A stretch of 64,000 nucleotides of DNA from CAVURS01 sp963795385 (GCA_963795385.1 CAWCHK010000003.1:124001-188000), one strand, 5' to 3'; positions 34,877-45,771 are shown, counted from the first letter of the stretch. Notes: a model not told the origin generated them from the sequence alone. Made by a program: numbers and translations.

Positions 34877-35515
34877 TCACAGCCCGAGCGGGGTCTTGCG
34901 CAGCGCGAGGATGTCCTCCGGGCTGCCGTCGACCTCGACCTGCGCCGCCCGCCCGCGACCGTACGACGCAAGGAGCACCTCGCCCACGCCGCCGCGCAGG
35001 GTGACGTCGCGGCCGCCGGCGTGGTGCAGCCGGAGGCGGTCACGCCCCGGCACCTCGACCACGATGCCGACCGGGCTCTTGCGGAACGCGAGCCGGCCGG
35101 CGCCGGTGAGGACCTTCCAGAGCGAGTCGGTGTCGTCGGGGCTGAGCTCGCGGGGGCGGGCGACGCCATCGCCCCGGCGCACGTCCTCGTGGTGGATGAA
35201 GAGCTCGCCGTCGTCGAAGATCTGCTCGACCCGGCCGCCGAGTCGGGCCGGGTGCCAGAACGCCGGCGGCTGCGCGACCTGGTCGACGAGCGTCTCCCAG
35301 CTCTGCGCGGCCAGGTCGGCCTGGGCCTTGGCCGCGCGTGACTTGAGCGGGCCGAGCCAGATCCCCAGCGACGAGACTGGGCTGTGCTCGCGCAGCACCA
35401 GGTGCGCGGCCAGGTCGCGGGCCAGCCATCCTTCACAGAGCGTCGGGGCTTCTGGACCGACCGCGAGCAGGGTGGCGCACAGGGTGGCGCGCTCGCGCCG
35501 AGCGAAGGTTGTCAT
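34877..35515 (-). CDS. TIGR03085-type metal-binding protein (maleylpyruvate isomerase-like)
   Basis: 212 residues. N-terminal DinB/MDMPI-like helical bundle: RRERATLCATLLAVGPEAPTLCEGWLARDLAAHLVLRE and FIHHEDVRRGDG, with the metal His residues. C-terminal beta domain about 130-212. Typical neighbour of hisF in actinobacteria. Function unknown. ATG 35515 has GGTTGAG upstream. Confidence 0.85.
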   Translation of the reverse strand: MTTFARRERATLCATLLAVGPEAPTLCEGWLARDLAAHLVLREHSPVSSLGIWLGPLKSRAAKAQADLAAQSWETLVDQVAQPPAFWHPARLGGRVEQIFDDGELFIHHEDVRRGDGVARPRELSPDDTDSLWKVLTGAGRLAFRKSPVGIVVEVPGRDRLRLHHAGGRDVTLRGGVGEVLLASYGRGRAAQVEVDGSPEDILALRKTPLGL

Positions 35516-35690
35516 CTCAACCAGTTTCGCAGGGTAGGTGGGCGGACGCCTCCCGGGTGGTCCGGCGGCCGGCGACCGGACGACGCCGGCCGACTCGGCA
35601 GCGCAATGGCGTACCGGCATGTCTGAGCGTCATGACAGGCTGTCGCGTGTGAGCAGCAGGTGACCCGTTCGAGCTTTCGATGACCACGCC
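35516..35690. other. Divergent intergenic region, nothing recognised
   Basis: 175 bases between the TIGR03085 gene and the ABC exporter. Likely promoters for both; I see no recognisable motif or RNA. Confidence 0.5.
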
Positions 35691-37586
35691 ATGACCACGA
35701 CCGGCTCGCTGGCCGGCGACGACGCACCCTCCCTGCGGAGAGGGCTGTCGGTTCTCGCCGTCGGCATCCGCCAGGCCCCACGCCCCTTCGCCGTAGCCGT
35801 CGCCGGCTCCACCCTGTACGGCGTGATGACCGCCGGGCAGGCCTTCGTCCTCGGCAAGGTCGTGGCGCACATCGTGCAGCCGGCGTTCGAGGCCCGGCGC
35901 GTCACTGCGACCCAGCTGCTGCAGGCCGGCGGCTGGCTGGCCCTCGTGACGGTCCTGCTCGTGATCGGGGTCGTCGGCCGCCGGGTCGCGGCCGGGCGAG
36001 TGATGTTCGACCTCGGCGCGATCTATCGCCGCCGGGTCATCGACCAGTACCTCACCCTGCCGCTGAGCTGGCACCAGCAGCACCCGGCCGGCCAGCTGCT
36101 CTCCAATGCGAACGCCGATGTCGAGGCGACCTGGAACGTCTTCGCCCCGCTCCCGATGGGCCTGGGCGTGATCGTCATGCTCGTCGTCGCGGCCGTCGCC
36201 ATGGTCCTGGCCGACCCGGTGCTCGCCCTGATCGGGCTCTGCGTCTTCCCGGCCCTGGTCGCGATCAACGGGGTGTTCCAGCGCCGGATGTCCCCTCGGG
36301 TCACCCGTGCGCAGCAGCTGCGCGCGGACGTCTCGTCGGTCGCGCACGAGAGCTTCGACGGCGCCCTCGTGGTGAAGGCCCTCGGCCGCGAGGAGCAGGA
36401 GGCGGACCGGTTCGCGGTCGTCGCCGGCCGGCTGCGCGATGCCAACGTCTCGGTCGGCCGGACCCGGGGCACGTTCGACCCGGTGATCGAGGCGCTGCCG
36501 ACCCTCGGCACCTTGGTGGTGCTGGTCGCCGGCACGGCTCGGGTCCGCAGCGGAGCGATCCAGGCCGCCGACGTCGTGCAGGTCGCGTACCTGTTCTCCC
36601 TGCTGGCCTTCCCGGTCCGCTCGCTCGGCTGGGTGCTCGGTGAGCTGCCCCGAGCCGTCGTGGGCTGGGACCGGGTCAACGCCGTGCTCTCGGCCCGCGG
36701 CTCCCTGCCGTACGGCGCGCACCACTGGCCCGCGGACAGCAGCGCCGCCGTCCGGCTGGAGGACGTCTCCTACGCGTACGCCGACGCGGACGGCAGCCCG
36801 CTGCCCGTCCTGCACTCGATCGACCTCGATGTCGCGCCCGGCCGGACGCTGGCCCTGGTCGGGCCGACCGGCAGCGGCAAGTCGACCCTGACCAACCTGC
36901 TCGTCCGGCTGGTCGACCCCTCGACCGGTGTCGTCGAGATGGACGGCATCAACCTGCGTGAGGGCGCGCCGGGCGCCGTGGCTGCGGTCGCGGCGCTGGT
37001 GCCGCAGCAGACCTTCCTCTTCGACGACACGGTGCGCGGCAACATCACGCTCGGCGACCCGGACCTCGAGGCCGAGGGCGACGAGCAGGTCTGGGCCGCC
37101 CTCCGGCTGGCTCAGGTCGACGGGTTCGTCGCCGGCCTGCCGTACGGTCTGGACACCCGGGTCGGCGAGCGCGGCACGACCCTGTCCGGCGGCCAGCGCC
37201 AGCGGATCGCCCTGGCCCGGGCCGTGATCCGGTCACCGCGCCTCCTCGTGCTCGACGACGCGACCAGCGCGGTCGACCCGACGGTCGAGGCGGCGATCCT
37301 GGCCGGGCTCCGGCCGGGCAGCGCCGCCTACGCCCGCGCCGCCGGCCGCGTCGGCGGCGGCGGCGGGCCCGCGCCGGCCCCGTCGGTGGTCGTCGTGGCC
37401 TACCGCAAGGCCACGATCTCGCTGGCCGACGAGGTGGCCTACCTGGAGCACGGGCGGGTCGTGGACCGCGGCCCGCATGCCGAGCTCCTCACCCGCAACG
37501 AGGGCTACCGCAGCCTGGTCGACGCCTATGAGCGCGAGGCCGCCGAGCGGGCCGCGGTCTCCGCCGACGAGGAGGTCCGCTCGTGA
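35691..37586 (+). CDS. ABC exporter half-transporter A (degenerate ATP site)
   Basis: 631 residues. Six-helix transmembrane domain (about 1-330) fused to an ATPase (about 350-610). Walker A VGPTGSGKSTL and signature LSGGQRQRIALARA are normal. Walker B is LLVLDDATSAVD, with Asp instead of the catalytic Glu, and the H-loop His is lost (VVVVAYRKATISLADE). It must pair with the next gene, whose site supplies the missing residue. Substrate unknown; multidrug or lipid export is typical. Confidence 0.9.
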   Translation: MTTTGSLAGDDAPSLRRGLSVLAVGIRQAPRPFAVAVAGSTLYGVMTAGQAFVLGKVVAHIVQPAFEARRVTATQLLQAGGWLALVTVLLVIGVVGRRVAAGRVMFDLGAIYRRRVIDQYLTLPLSWHQQHPAGQLLSNANADVEATWNVFAPLPMGLGVIVMLVVAAVAMVLADPVLALIGLCVFPALVAINGVFQRRMSPRVTRAQQLRADVSSVAHESFDGALVVKALGREEQEADRFAVVAGRLRDANVSVGRTRGTFDPVIEALPTLGTLVVLVAGTARVRSGAIQAADVVQVAYLFSLLAFPVRSLGWVLGELPRAVVGWDRVNAVLSARGSLPYGAHHWPADSSAAVRLEDVSYAYADADGSPLPVLHSIDLDVAPGRTLALVGPTGSGKSTLTNLLVRLVDPSTGVVEMDGINLREGAPGAVAAVAALVPQQTFLFDDTVRGNITLGDPDLEAEGDEQVWAALRLAQVDGFVAGLPYGLDTRVGERGTTLSGGQRQRIALARAVIRSPRLLVLDDATSAVDPTVEAAILAGLRPGSAAYARAAGRVGGGGGPAPAPSVVVVAYRKATISLADEVAYLEHGRVVDRGPHAELLTRNEGYRSLVDAYEREAAERAAVSADEEVRS

Positions 37587-39388
37587 GCGCGGCCGCCGAG
37601 AACGTCACCAACCGGATCGACGCCCAGCCGGCCCGCACCGTCTGGGCGACGGTCCGCCGCGGGCTCCGCCTCTCACCGGAGATCACCCGCGGCGGCAAGG
37701 TCACGATCGCCCTCGCCCTCGTCTCGACGCTGGGCCGCATCGTCGTCCCTCTCACCGTGCAGCAGACCGTCGACGGCGGCATCCAGGCCGGCGGCGGTCC
37801 GGACGTCGAGCGGGTCCTGCTCCTGGTGATCGGGGCGGCAGTCGCCGTGCTGGTCACGGCAGTCTCGGCCTACGCCGTCAACGTCAGGCTCTTCAAGGCG
37901 ACCGAGGCCGGCCTGATGACGTTGCGGGTCAAAGCTTTTCGCCATGTGCACGACCTGTCGGTCCTGACCCAGAACTCCGAGCGGCGGGGGTCCATGGTCA
38001 GCCGCGTCACCAGTGACGTCGACACGATCTCGCAGTTCGTCCAGTTCGGCGGGCTGCAGCTGCTGCTCTCGGTGGCCCAGCTGGTCGTGGCGACGATCGT
38101 CATGCTGATCTACTCGCCACTGCTGACGCTGCTGGTCTGGCTGTGCTTCGCGCCGCTCCTGCTCGGCGCCCGCATCTTCCAGAGGTCGGTGTCCGCCGCG
38201 TACGCCCGCGTCCGCGAGCGGGTGGCCGACCTCCTCGGCGCCGTCTCGGAGGCAGTCGTCGGCGCGGCGACCGTCCGCGCGTACGCCGTGGAGCGGCGCA
38301 CGGCGCAGCGGGTCGACATCGCCGTGCAGGCTCACCGCAAGGCGGCCATCGGGGCCCAGACCCGGGTGGCCCTGACCTTCAGCCTCGGCGTCCTGGCCTC
38401 GGGCCTGACCACCGCCGTCGTGGTCGTCGTCGGCACCTGGCTCGGGGCGCACGGGCGGCTCACCCTGGGCGAGCTGCTCGCGTTCCTCTTCCTGGTGCAG
38501 CTGTTCACCAGCCCGGTGCAGACCGCCACCGACGTCCTGAACGAGCTGCAGAACGCCGTCGCGGGCTGGCGCCGGGTGATCGCCGTGCTGGACACGCCCG
38601 CCGACGTGGCCGACCCGGGGCCGACCGGCCGGTCGCTGCCGCGCGGCCCGATCACGGTGCGGTTCGAGCACGTGGGCTACTCCTACCCGGGCGGCGCGCC
38701 GGTGCTGCACGACATAGACCTGACCCTCGAGCCCAGCACCCGGGTCGCCGTCGTGGGCGAGACCGGCTCGGGCAAGACGACCTTCGCCAAGCTGTTGACC
38801 CGGCTGATGGACCCGGTGCGGGGCCGGGTCCTGGTCGACGGCGTCGACCTGCGCGAGGTCAGCTTCTCCTCCCTGCGCGAGCGGGTCGTCCTGGTGCCGC
38901 AGGAGGGCTTCCTGTTCGAGGGCAGCGTCCTGGACAACCTCCGCTTCTCCCGCCCGCAGGCGACGGCGGCCGAGGTCCGGCTGGCGCTCACCGAGCTCGG
39001 TCTCCTGGACTGGGTGGAGGGTCTCCCGCACGGCCTGGCGACGGCAGTCGGGCAGCGGGGAGAGTCGCTCTCGGCCGGGGAGCGCCAGCTGGTCGCGCTG
39101 ACCCGGGCCTACCTCGCCGACCCCGACCTGCTCGTCCTGGACGAGGCGACCTCGTCGGTCGACCCGGCCACCGAGGTCCGGATCCAGCGCGCGCTCGACG
39201 GCCTGAGCCGCGGCCGCACGGCGATCTCGATCGCGCACCGGCTCTCGACCGCAGAGGCCGCCGACGAGGTGCTGGTCATGGACGCCGGGCACGTGGTCGA
39301 GCGCGGCCCCAGCTCGGTGCTCGCGCAGGCGGGTGGCCGCTACTCCGAGCTGCACACCAGCTGGACGGCGCAGCTCGGCTCCGGCTAG
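37583..39388 (+). CDS. ABC exporter half-transporter B
   Basis: 601 residues, transmembrane domain (about 25-330) plus ATPase. Walker A VGETGSGKTTFAKLL, signature LSAGERQLVALTRA (Ala replaces a Gly), Walker B LLVLDEATSSVD with the catalytic Glu, and H-loop SIAHRLSTAEAADE. GTG overlaps the previous stop (GTGA), so A and B form an asymmetric heterodimer with one active site, like TM287/288 or BmrCD. Confidence 0.9.
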   Translation: MSAAAENVTNRIDAQPARTVWATVRRGLRLSPEITRGGKVTIALALVSTLGRIVVPLTVQQTVDGGIQAGGGPDVERVLLLVIGAAVAVLVTAVSAYAVNVRLFKATEAGLMTLRVKAFRHVHDLSVLTQNSERRGSMVSRVTSDVDTISQFVQFGGLQLLLSVAQLVVATIVMLIYSPLLTLLVWLCFAPLLLGARIFQRSVSAAYARVRERVADLLGAVSEAVVGAATVRAYAVERRTAQRVDIAVQAHRKAAIGAQTRVALTFSLGVLASGLTTAVVVVVGTWLGAHGRLTLGELLAFLFLVQLFTSPVQTATDVLNELQNAVAGWRRVIAVLDTPADVADPGPTGRSLPRGPITVRFEHVGYSYPGGAPVLHDIDLTLEPSTRVAVVGETGSGKTTFAKLLTRLMDPVRGRVLVDGVDLREVSFSSLRERVVLVPQEGFLFEGSVLDNLRFSRPQATAAEVRLALTELGLLDWVEGLPHGLATAVGQRGESLSAGERQLVALTRAYLADPDLLVLDEATSSVDPATEVRIQRALDGLSRGRTAISIAHRLSTAEAADEVLVMDAGHVVERGPSSVLAQAGGRYSELHTSWTAQLGSG

Positions 39389-39405
39389 GGCGGCACAATG
39401 GGCGA

Positions 39406-39834
39406 GTGCCTCCCGAAGACCCGCCGGCCCGGCCCGGCCTGCCGGACCGCGCCCAGCGCCTGGAGCCGGCCCTGGCCGCGCGGCTCAAGCGCGACGACGC
39501 CGGCCTGATCTGCGTCGTCGTCCAGCAGCACGGCAGCCGCGAGGTCCTGATGGTCGGGTGGATGGACGACGAGGCGCTGCGCCGGACGCTGACCACGGGC
39601 AGAGCGACGTACTGGAGCCGGAGCCGCCAGGAGTACTGGCGCAAGGGGGACACCTCGGGGCACGTGCAGCACGTCCGCGCCGCGGCGCTGGACTGCGACG
39701 GGGACGCCCTGCTGCTGACGGTCGACCAGGTCGGCCCGGCCTGCCACACCGGCACCCCGACCTGCTTCGACTCCGGTCAGGTCCCGGTCGCCGCCGACCC
39801 GGCCGCCGACCCCGCCCAGCAGGTGGCCGGATGA
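39406..39834 (+). CDS. hisI: Phosphoribosyl-AMP cyclohydrolase
   Basis: Third step of histidine synthesis. 142 residues. EVLMVGWMDDEAL, YWSRSRQEYWRKGDTSGHVQ, and the zinc/magnesium motif DCDGDALLLTVDQVGPACHTGTPTCF with the Cys and Asp ligands. Start GTG has CACAAT 6 nt upstream and no ribosome-binding site. Its TGA overlaps the trpE ATG (ATGA). Confidence 0.95.
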   Translation: MPPEDPPARPGLPDRAQRLEPALAARLKRDDAGLICVVVQQHGSREVLMVGWMDDEALRRTLTTGRATYWSRSRQEYWRKGDTSGHVQHVRAAALDCDGDALLLTVDQVGPACHTGTPTCFDSGQVPVAADPAADPAQQVAG

Positions 39835-41360
39835 GCCCCGACCTGGCCTACGGAACCACCTGGCCCGGGCTGGAGGAGTTCCGCGAGCTGGCGCGGGACC
39901 GGCGGGTCATCCCCGTCGTCCGGCGGTTGCTCGCCGACGCCGAGACGCCGATCGGCCTCTACCGCAAGCTCGCTCGCGACCTGCCGGGCACCTTCCTGCT
40001 GGAGTCGGCCGAGCACGGCGGGGTGTGGTCGCGCTACTCCATCGTCGGGGCGCGCTCGCACGCGGTGCTGACCGAGCGCGACGGCGAGGCGCTCTGGCTG
40101 GGCGAGCCGCCGGTCGGCGTGCCGACGGCCGGCAACCCGCTGGAGGCACTGCGGCTCACCGTCGAGGCGCTCCGCACCCCCGCCATCGACGGCCTCCCGC
40201 CGCTGACCGGCGGCATGGTCGGCGCGATCACCTACGACGCCGTCCGCCGCTGGGAGCGGCTCCCGGACGACACGGTCGACGACCTCAAGCTGCCCGAGAT
40301 CACCATGCTGCTGGCCACCGACCTCGCCGTGATGGACCACAGCGACGGCTCGGTGCTGCTGGTGGCGAACGCGATCAACTACGACGGGGCCGACGCCCGG
40401 GTCGACGAGGCCTGGACCGATGCCGTGCAGCGGCTCGACGCGATGACCGCCGACCTGGCCCAGGATGCGCCAGGCAGCGTCGCCGTGATGGACAGCCCGG
40501 TGCCGCAGCCACGCGAGCAGCGCGGTCAGGCCGCGTTCGAGGCGATCGTCGAGCAGGCCAAGGAGGCGATCCGGGCCGGCGAGGTGTTCCAGGTCGTCCC
40601 TTCGCAGCGGTACGAGCTGGACTGCCCCGCGGACTCCTTGGACGTCTACCGGGTCCTGCGGATCTCGAACCCCAGCCCCTACATGTACCTCCTGCGCCTG
40701 CCCACGCCCGACGGCGGCACCTACGACGTCGTCGGGTCGAGCCCCGAGGCGCTGGTCAAGGTCAACGGGCGGCACGTGATGATGCACCCGATCGCCGGGT
40801 CTCGCCCCCGCGGTGCGACCCCGGAGGAGGACACGCTTTACGCCGAGCAACTGTTGGCGGACGACAAGGAACGCGCCGAGCACGTCATGCTGGTCGACCT
40901 GGCCCGCAACGACGTCGGCCGGGTGTGCGATCCGGGCACGGTCGAGGTGCTGGACTTCATGTCGATCGAGCGCTACAGCCACATCATGCACATCGTCTCG
41001 ACCGTCGTCGGCCGGCTGCGCGAGGGTCGCACGGCGTACGACGCGCTGGCGGCGACGTTCCCCGCCGGCACGCTGTCCGGTGCCCCGAAGGTCCGCGCGA
41101 TGGAGCTGATCGAGGAGCTGGAGCAGAGCCGTCGCGGTCTCTACGGCGGCACGGTCGGCTACCTGGACTTCGCCGGCGACCTCGACATGGCGATCGCGAT
41201 CCGGACGGCGGTCATCCGCGACCAGGTGGCCTACGTCCAGGCCGGTGCGGGCATCGTCGCCGACTCCGTCCCGAGCGTCGAGTACCAGGAGTCGGTGAAC
41301 AAGTCGATGGCCGTGCTGCGCGCCGTGGCCACCGCGGCCCGGCTGCGCCCGGCCCGATGA
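39831..41360 (+). CDS. trpE: Anthranilate synthase component I
   Basis: First step of tryptophan synthesis. 509 residues. NPSPYMYLLRL (tryptophan feedback site region), HPIAGSRPRGATPEED, LLADDKERAEHVMLVDLARNDVGRV, GTLSGAPKVRAMELIEELE and AGAGIVADSVPSVEYQES are the conserved chorismate-binding motifs. Translationally coupled to hisI and to the membrane gene that follows, which leaves no room for a trp attenuator here. No trpG is present in the window. Confidence 0.96.
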   Translation: MSPDLAYGTTWPGLEEFRELARDRRVIPVVRRLLADAETPIGLYRKLARDLPGTFLLESAEHGGVWSRYSIVGARSHAVLTERDGEALWLGEPPVGVPTAGNPLEALRLTVEALRTPAIDGLPPLTGGMVGAITYDAVRRWERLPDDTVDDLKLPEITMLLATDLAVMDHSDGSVLLVANAINYDGADARVDEAWTDAVQRLDAMTADLAQDAPGSVAVMDSPVPQPREQRGQAAFEAIVEQAKEAIRAGEVFQVVPSQRYELDCPADSLDVYRVLRISNPSPYMYLLRLPTPDGGTYDVVGSSPEALVKVNGRHVMMHPIAGSRPRGATPEEDTLYAEQLLADDKERAEHVMLVDLARNDVGRVCDPGTVEVLDFMSIERYSHIMHIVSTVVGRLREGRTAYDALAATFPAGTLSGAPKVRAMELIEELEQSRRGLYGGTVGYLDFAGDLDMAIAIRTAVIRDQVAYVQAGAGIVADSVPSVEYQESVNKSMAVLRAVATAARLRPAR

Positions 41361-42010
41361 CGACGGGGCGTGAGCGCGTCGCCGTCCTGGTCCTCGGCGC
41401 CGTCGGTGCCGCGCTGGCGCTCCTGGCCGCGTCGCAGCACTGGCTCACGATCGCCCTGCACGACCCCCTCGCCGGCACCGGCCGGCTGCACCCCAGCGGC
41501 CGCACCGTCGCCACGCTCGTCCCGGCGGCGGCACTCGTCGCACTGGCCGCCTCGGTCGCCGCGGTCACCCTGCGACGGGTCGGCCGGCACGTCTCTGGCC
41601 TCCTCCTGGTCGCCGCCGGCGGAGCGATCGCCGCGGCATCGGTCTCGGTCCTGCGAGACCCGCAGGCGGCTGCCGTCGACGTCCTGCGCCAGGCGACCGG
41701 GCGCACCGGCGAGGTCTCGGCCACCGTGACCACTGGTGTCTGGCCCTGGGTCGCCGTCGTGGCCGGCGTTCCACTGGTGCTCGGGGGAGCGGTCACGATC
41801 GCGCGGGGCCGTCGCTGGAGCGGCCTGTCCAGCCGCTACGACGCCCCCTCGGCCGCGCTTCCCGGCGGCGGGGCCGTGGGGGCAGGGACGACCGGCGCCG
41901 GGAGGGACACCGCCGCTGACGTCGCGCCGAGGGATCCGGCCGTCGAGGCCGGGGACGAGGCGGCTGACGCCTGGGACGCCGTTTCGCGCGGCGAGGACCC
42001 GACCAGGTGA
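41357..42010 (+). CDS. Trp-biosynthesis-associated membrane protein (TIGR02234)
   Basis: 217 residues with four hydrophobic helices (about 9-27, 48-68, 78-95, 128-148) and a polar Gly/Ala/Asp tail. Matches in layout and position the tryptophan-operon conserved protein Trp_oprn_chp, always next to trpE/trpC in actinobacteria. Function unknown. ATGA overlap with trpE. Confidence 0.85.
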   Translation: MTTGRERVAVLVLGAVGAALALLAASQHWLTIALHDPLAGTGRLHPSGRTVATLVPAAALVALAASVAAVTLRRVGRHVSGLLLVAAGGAIAAASVSVLRDPQAAAVDVLRQATGRTGEVSATVTTGVWPWVAVVAGVPLVLGGAVTIARGRRWSGLSSRYDAPSAALPGGGAVGAGTTGAGRDTAADVAPRDPAVEAGDEAADAWDAVSRGEDPTR

Positions 42011-42131
42011 TGGGTGCCAGGGCCGCAGCCTGCCAGACTGGCCCAGGACGATCGGCCACCCGGCGACAGCGGGAGGGCCACGGCGACCGACGGACCCGAG
42101 ACAGCCACAGCGACCGGCAGGGAGATCAGCG

Positions 42132-42392
42132 ATGACCAACGAGGCATCGGCGCAGTCCGCCGGATCGGCGGAGGTCGAGGAGCACCACGAGAGCCACGGC
42201 CACAGCCTGGCGTCGTGGACGCTGGTGGGTGTCGAGCTCGTGGGCACGTTCGTGATCTGCCTCGCCATCGTCCTCAAGAGCATCCCGCTGGCCGTGATCG
42301 GCGGTGTCGTCTGCGTCGTCGGGCTGATCCTGGGCCGGGTGCTGCAGATGGCGGGGTACGGCGTCCACCCGACCGCGCCGCACGACGCCTGA
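42132..42392 (+). CDS. HGxxPAAW-family small membrane protein (variant motif)
   Basis: 86 residues, two transmembrane helices (about 30-50 and 54-74). The family motif HGxxPAAW appears as HGHSLASW at about 22-29. The His-rich EEHHESHGH stretch before it is typical. Small gene always found in the actinobacterial trp cluster; function unknown. ATG with AGGGAG upstream. Confidence 0.8.
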   Translation: MTNEASAQSAGSAEVEEHHESHGHSLASWTLVGVELVGTFVICLAIVLKSIPLAVIGGVVCVVGLILGRVLQMAGYGVHPTAPHDA

Positions 42393-42401
42393 CCCGGCGA
42401 C

Positions 42402-42809
42402 GTGGCGCGGTCCGTCGTCCGGCGGCGTGACCTCGGCGCACCCCTGACCCTCGCCGGGCTGGCGCTCCTCGGCACGGCGTACGTCGCGACGGTCGACCCG
42501 AACGACACCGGTCACTACCTGACCTGTCCCTTCCTCTACCTGACCGGTCTGGCCTGCCCGTTCTGTGGCAGCCTGCGGGCGGTGCACGACCTGGCGACGG
42601 GTCATGCCGGGCCCGCCATGCACCGCAACCCGCTGACCGTGCTGATGCTCCCCGTGGCGGTGCTCTTCTGGATCGGCTGGCTGCGTCAGGAGGTCACCGG
42701 CCGGCGGATGTGGCTGCCGCCGCGGTGGGTGGGGTGGTCGCTGGTCGGGCTCTGGCTGGTCTTCGGCGTCCTGCGAAACCTTCCCGGCTTCGCCCCGCTT
42801 GGGCCGTAG
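42402..42809 (+). CDS. DUF2752 membrane protein
   Basis: 135 residues, three to four membrane helices. The diagnostic CPFCGSLRAVHDLATGH (CPxCGxxRA) is at about 49-65. Function unknown. GTG start nine bases after the previous stop. Confidence 0.85.
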   Translation: MARSVVRRRDLGAPLTLAGLALLGTAYVATVDPNDTGHYLTCPFLYLTGLACPFCGSLRAVHDLATGHAGPAMHRNPLTVLMLPVAVLFWIGWLRQEVTGRRMWLPPRWVGWSLVGLWLVFGVLRNLPGFAPLGP

Positions 42810-42880
42810 GACCGGCTGGGGGCAGTAATCTCGCGTCGCGGCGCCCGAGCAGCGGTCGCCCGACGCCCGAAGGGGAGCTC

Positions 42881-43582
42881 ATGTCGGACCAGCCAGGGGC
42901 GCAGGACCCGAACCAGCCCGCCAGTCCCGACCCCGACCCGTACGCAGCCCCACCACCGCCACCGCCACCGCCGCCCGCCGGGCCGCCGGCGGCGGAGCCC
43001 CCTCCCGGTGGCTACACCGCGCCGCCGCCCCCCGTGCCGGGCTACGGCACACCGCCGCCGGCCGCGCCGTACGGCGGTGGCCCTGAGCCCTCCAACTACG
43101 GCCTGCCGCCGCAGGGCCAGTACCCGCCGCCGGGTCAGTACCCCGCGCAGTACCCGCCGGCGCCCGGCTATGGCGGCATGGCCCCGGCCGGCTACGGGGC
43201 CGAGCCGCCGTACGCCCCGTGGGGAAGCCGGGTCGTCGCCGCCCTGATCGACTACTTCGCGCCGCTCCTCGTCGCGGGCGTGTTCTACGCGATCAGTCGT
43301 CCGCTGGGCGCTCTGCTCTACGTCGCCGCCCTCGCGTGGGTCATCTACAACAAGGTGCTCGAGGGGCAGAACGGGCAGACGTACGGCAAGAAGGCGGCCA
43401 ACATCAAGCTCGTCGGCGCCACGACCGGTCAGCCGATCGGGGCGGGCCTGGCGATCCTGCGCTACTTCCTGCACATCGTGGACGCCCTGCCGTGCTACGT
43501 CGGCTACCTGTGGCCGCTCTGGGACTCCAAGCGGCAGACGTTTGCGGACAAGATCCTCAGCACCTACGTCGTCAAGGTCTGA
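42881..43582 (+). CDS. RDD-family membrane protein with Pro/Gly/Tyr-rich N-terminus
   Basis: 233 residues. The first 105 or so are low-complexity (poly-Pro, PPGYGTPP, QYPPPGQYP), probably disordered and cytoplasmic. The RDD domain follows: WGSRVVAALIDYFAPLL, with Arg/Asp/Asp positions, two to three helices and GQTYGKKAANIKLV. Start ATG has AAGGGGAG. Function unknown. Confidence 0.85.
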   Translation: MSDQPGAQDPNQPASPDPDPYAAPPPPPPPPPAGPPAAEPPPGGYTAPPPPVPGYGTPPPAAPYGGGPEPSNYGLPPQGQYPPPGQYPAQYPPAPGYGGMAPAGYGAEPPYAPWGSRVVAALIDYFAPLLVAGVFYAISRPLGALLYVAALAWVIYNKVLEGQNGQTYGKKAANIKLVGATTGQPIGAGLAILRYFLHIVDALPCYVGYLWPLWDSKRQTFADKILSTYVVKV

Positions 43583-43598
43583 CTCTCCTCAGGCGAGA

Positions 43599-43635
43599 CC
43601 AGCCCGGTCGGATTCAGCGCAACCGGCCGGGCTGG
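43599..43635 (+). terminator. Hairpin before trpC
   Basis: CCAGCCCGG (43599-43607) pairs with CCGGGCTGG (43627-43635), loop 19 bases. It ends two bases before the trpC -10 hexamer, so it may separate the RDD gene from trpC or modulate the promoter. Confidence 0.5.
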
Positions 43636-43636
43636 C

Positions 43637-43642
43637 TAGCAT
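43637..43642 (+). promoter_or_regulatory. -10 hexamer TAGCAT, leaderless start
   Basis: Seven nt before the trpC GTG at 43650; no ribosome-binding site. Confidence 0.5.
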
Positions 43643-43649
43643 CGTGGGC

Positions 43650-44467
43650 GTGAGTGTCCTTGACGACATCCTCGCGGGAGTCCGGGAGGACCTCGCGACC
43701 CGGCAGGCCTCCGTGCCCCTGTCCGCCCTGCAGGAGCGGGCGTCCCGGCTGCCCAACGCCCGTGACGGCCACGCCGTGTTGCGCGCCGAGGGCGGCATCA
43801 AGGTCATCGCCGAGGTCAAGCGGGCCAGCCCCAGCAAGGGTGCGCTGGCGCCGATCGCCGACCCGGCCGCGCTGGCCCGCGAGTACGAGCGCGGCGGCGC
43901 CAGCGTCGTCAGCGTCCTGACCGAGCAGCGCCGCTTCGGCGGCAGCCTGTCCGACCTGGTCGCGGTCGCCTCCGCCGTCGACGTACCCGTGCTGCGCAAG
44001 GACTTCGTCATCAGCAGCTACCAGGTCTGGGAGGCCCGGGCCCATGGCGCGGACCTCATCCTGCTGATCGTCGCCGCGCTGGACCAGCAGGCATTGGTGT
44101 CCCTCCTGGAGCGCAGCAACTCCCTCGGCATGACCGCGCTGGTCGAGTGCCACGACGAGAGCGAGGTCCTGCGCGCCCTGGACGCAGGGGCCCGCGTCGT
44201 CGGCGTCAACGCCCGCAACCTGCACACCCTCGAGGTGGACCGCGGCGCGTTCGCGCGGCTCGCGCCCCTGATGCCCGACAACGTGGTCCGCGTCGCCGAG
44301 AGCGGGGTTCGCGGCCCGCACGACGTCCTCGAGTACGCCCGCGCGGGGGCCACCGCCGTCCTGGTCGGCGAGGCCCTCGTGACCGGCGACGACCCCCGCA
44401 CGGCCGTCGCCAACCTGGTGACCGCGGGCGCTCACCCCGCCATCGGGTCGTCGAGGTCGACCGGCGC

Positions 44468-44471
<4 letters not shown>
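43650..44471 (+). CDS. trpC: Indole-3-glycerol-phosphate synthase
   Basis: 273 residues, TIM barrel. KVIAEVKRASPSKGAL (catalytic Lys), VLRKDFVISSYQVWEARAHGAD, VGVNARNLHTLEVD and VAESGVRGPHD are all present. GTG 43650 fits the leaderless promoter; an in-frame GTG two codons upstream (43644) is possible. GTG-ATG style overlap with trpB (ATGA). Confidence 0.96.

Positions 44472-45771
<1,300 letters not shown>

Noticed and set aside
42900..43200. Proline-rich repeat as a separate gene or CRISPR-like array
   Set aside because: The repeats are irregular and in frame with the RDD domain; they are a disordered N-terminus.
39835..43650. Tryptophan attenuator or leader peptide
   Set aside because: trpE overlaps hisI, leaving no leader. 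Before trpC I see a hairpin but no Trp-codon run.
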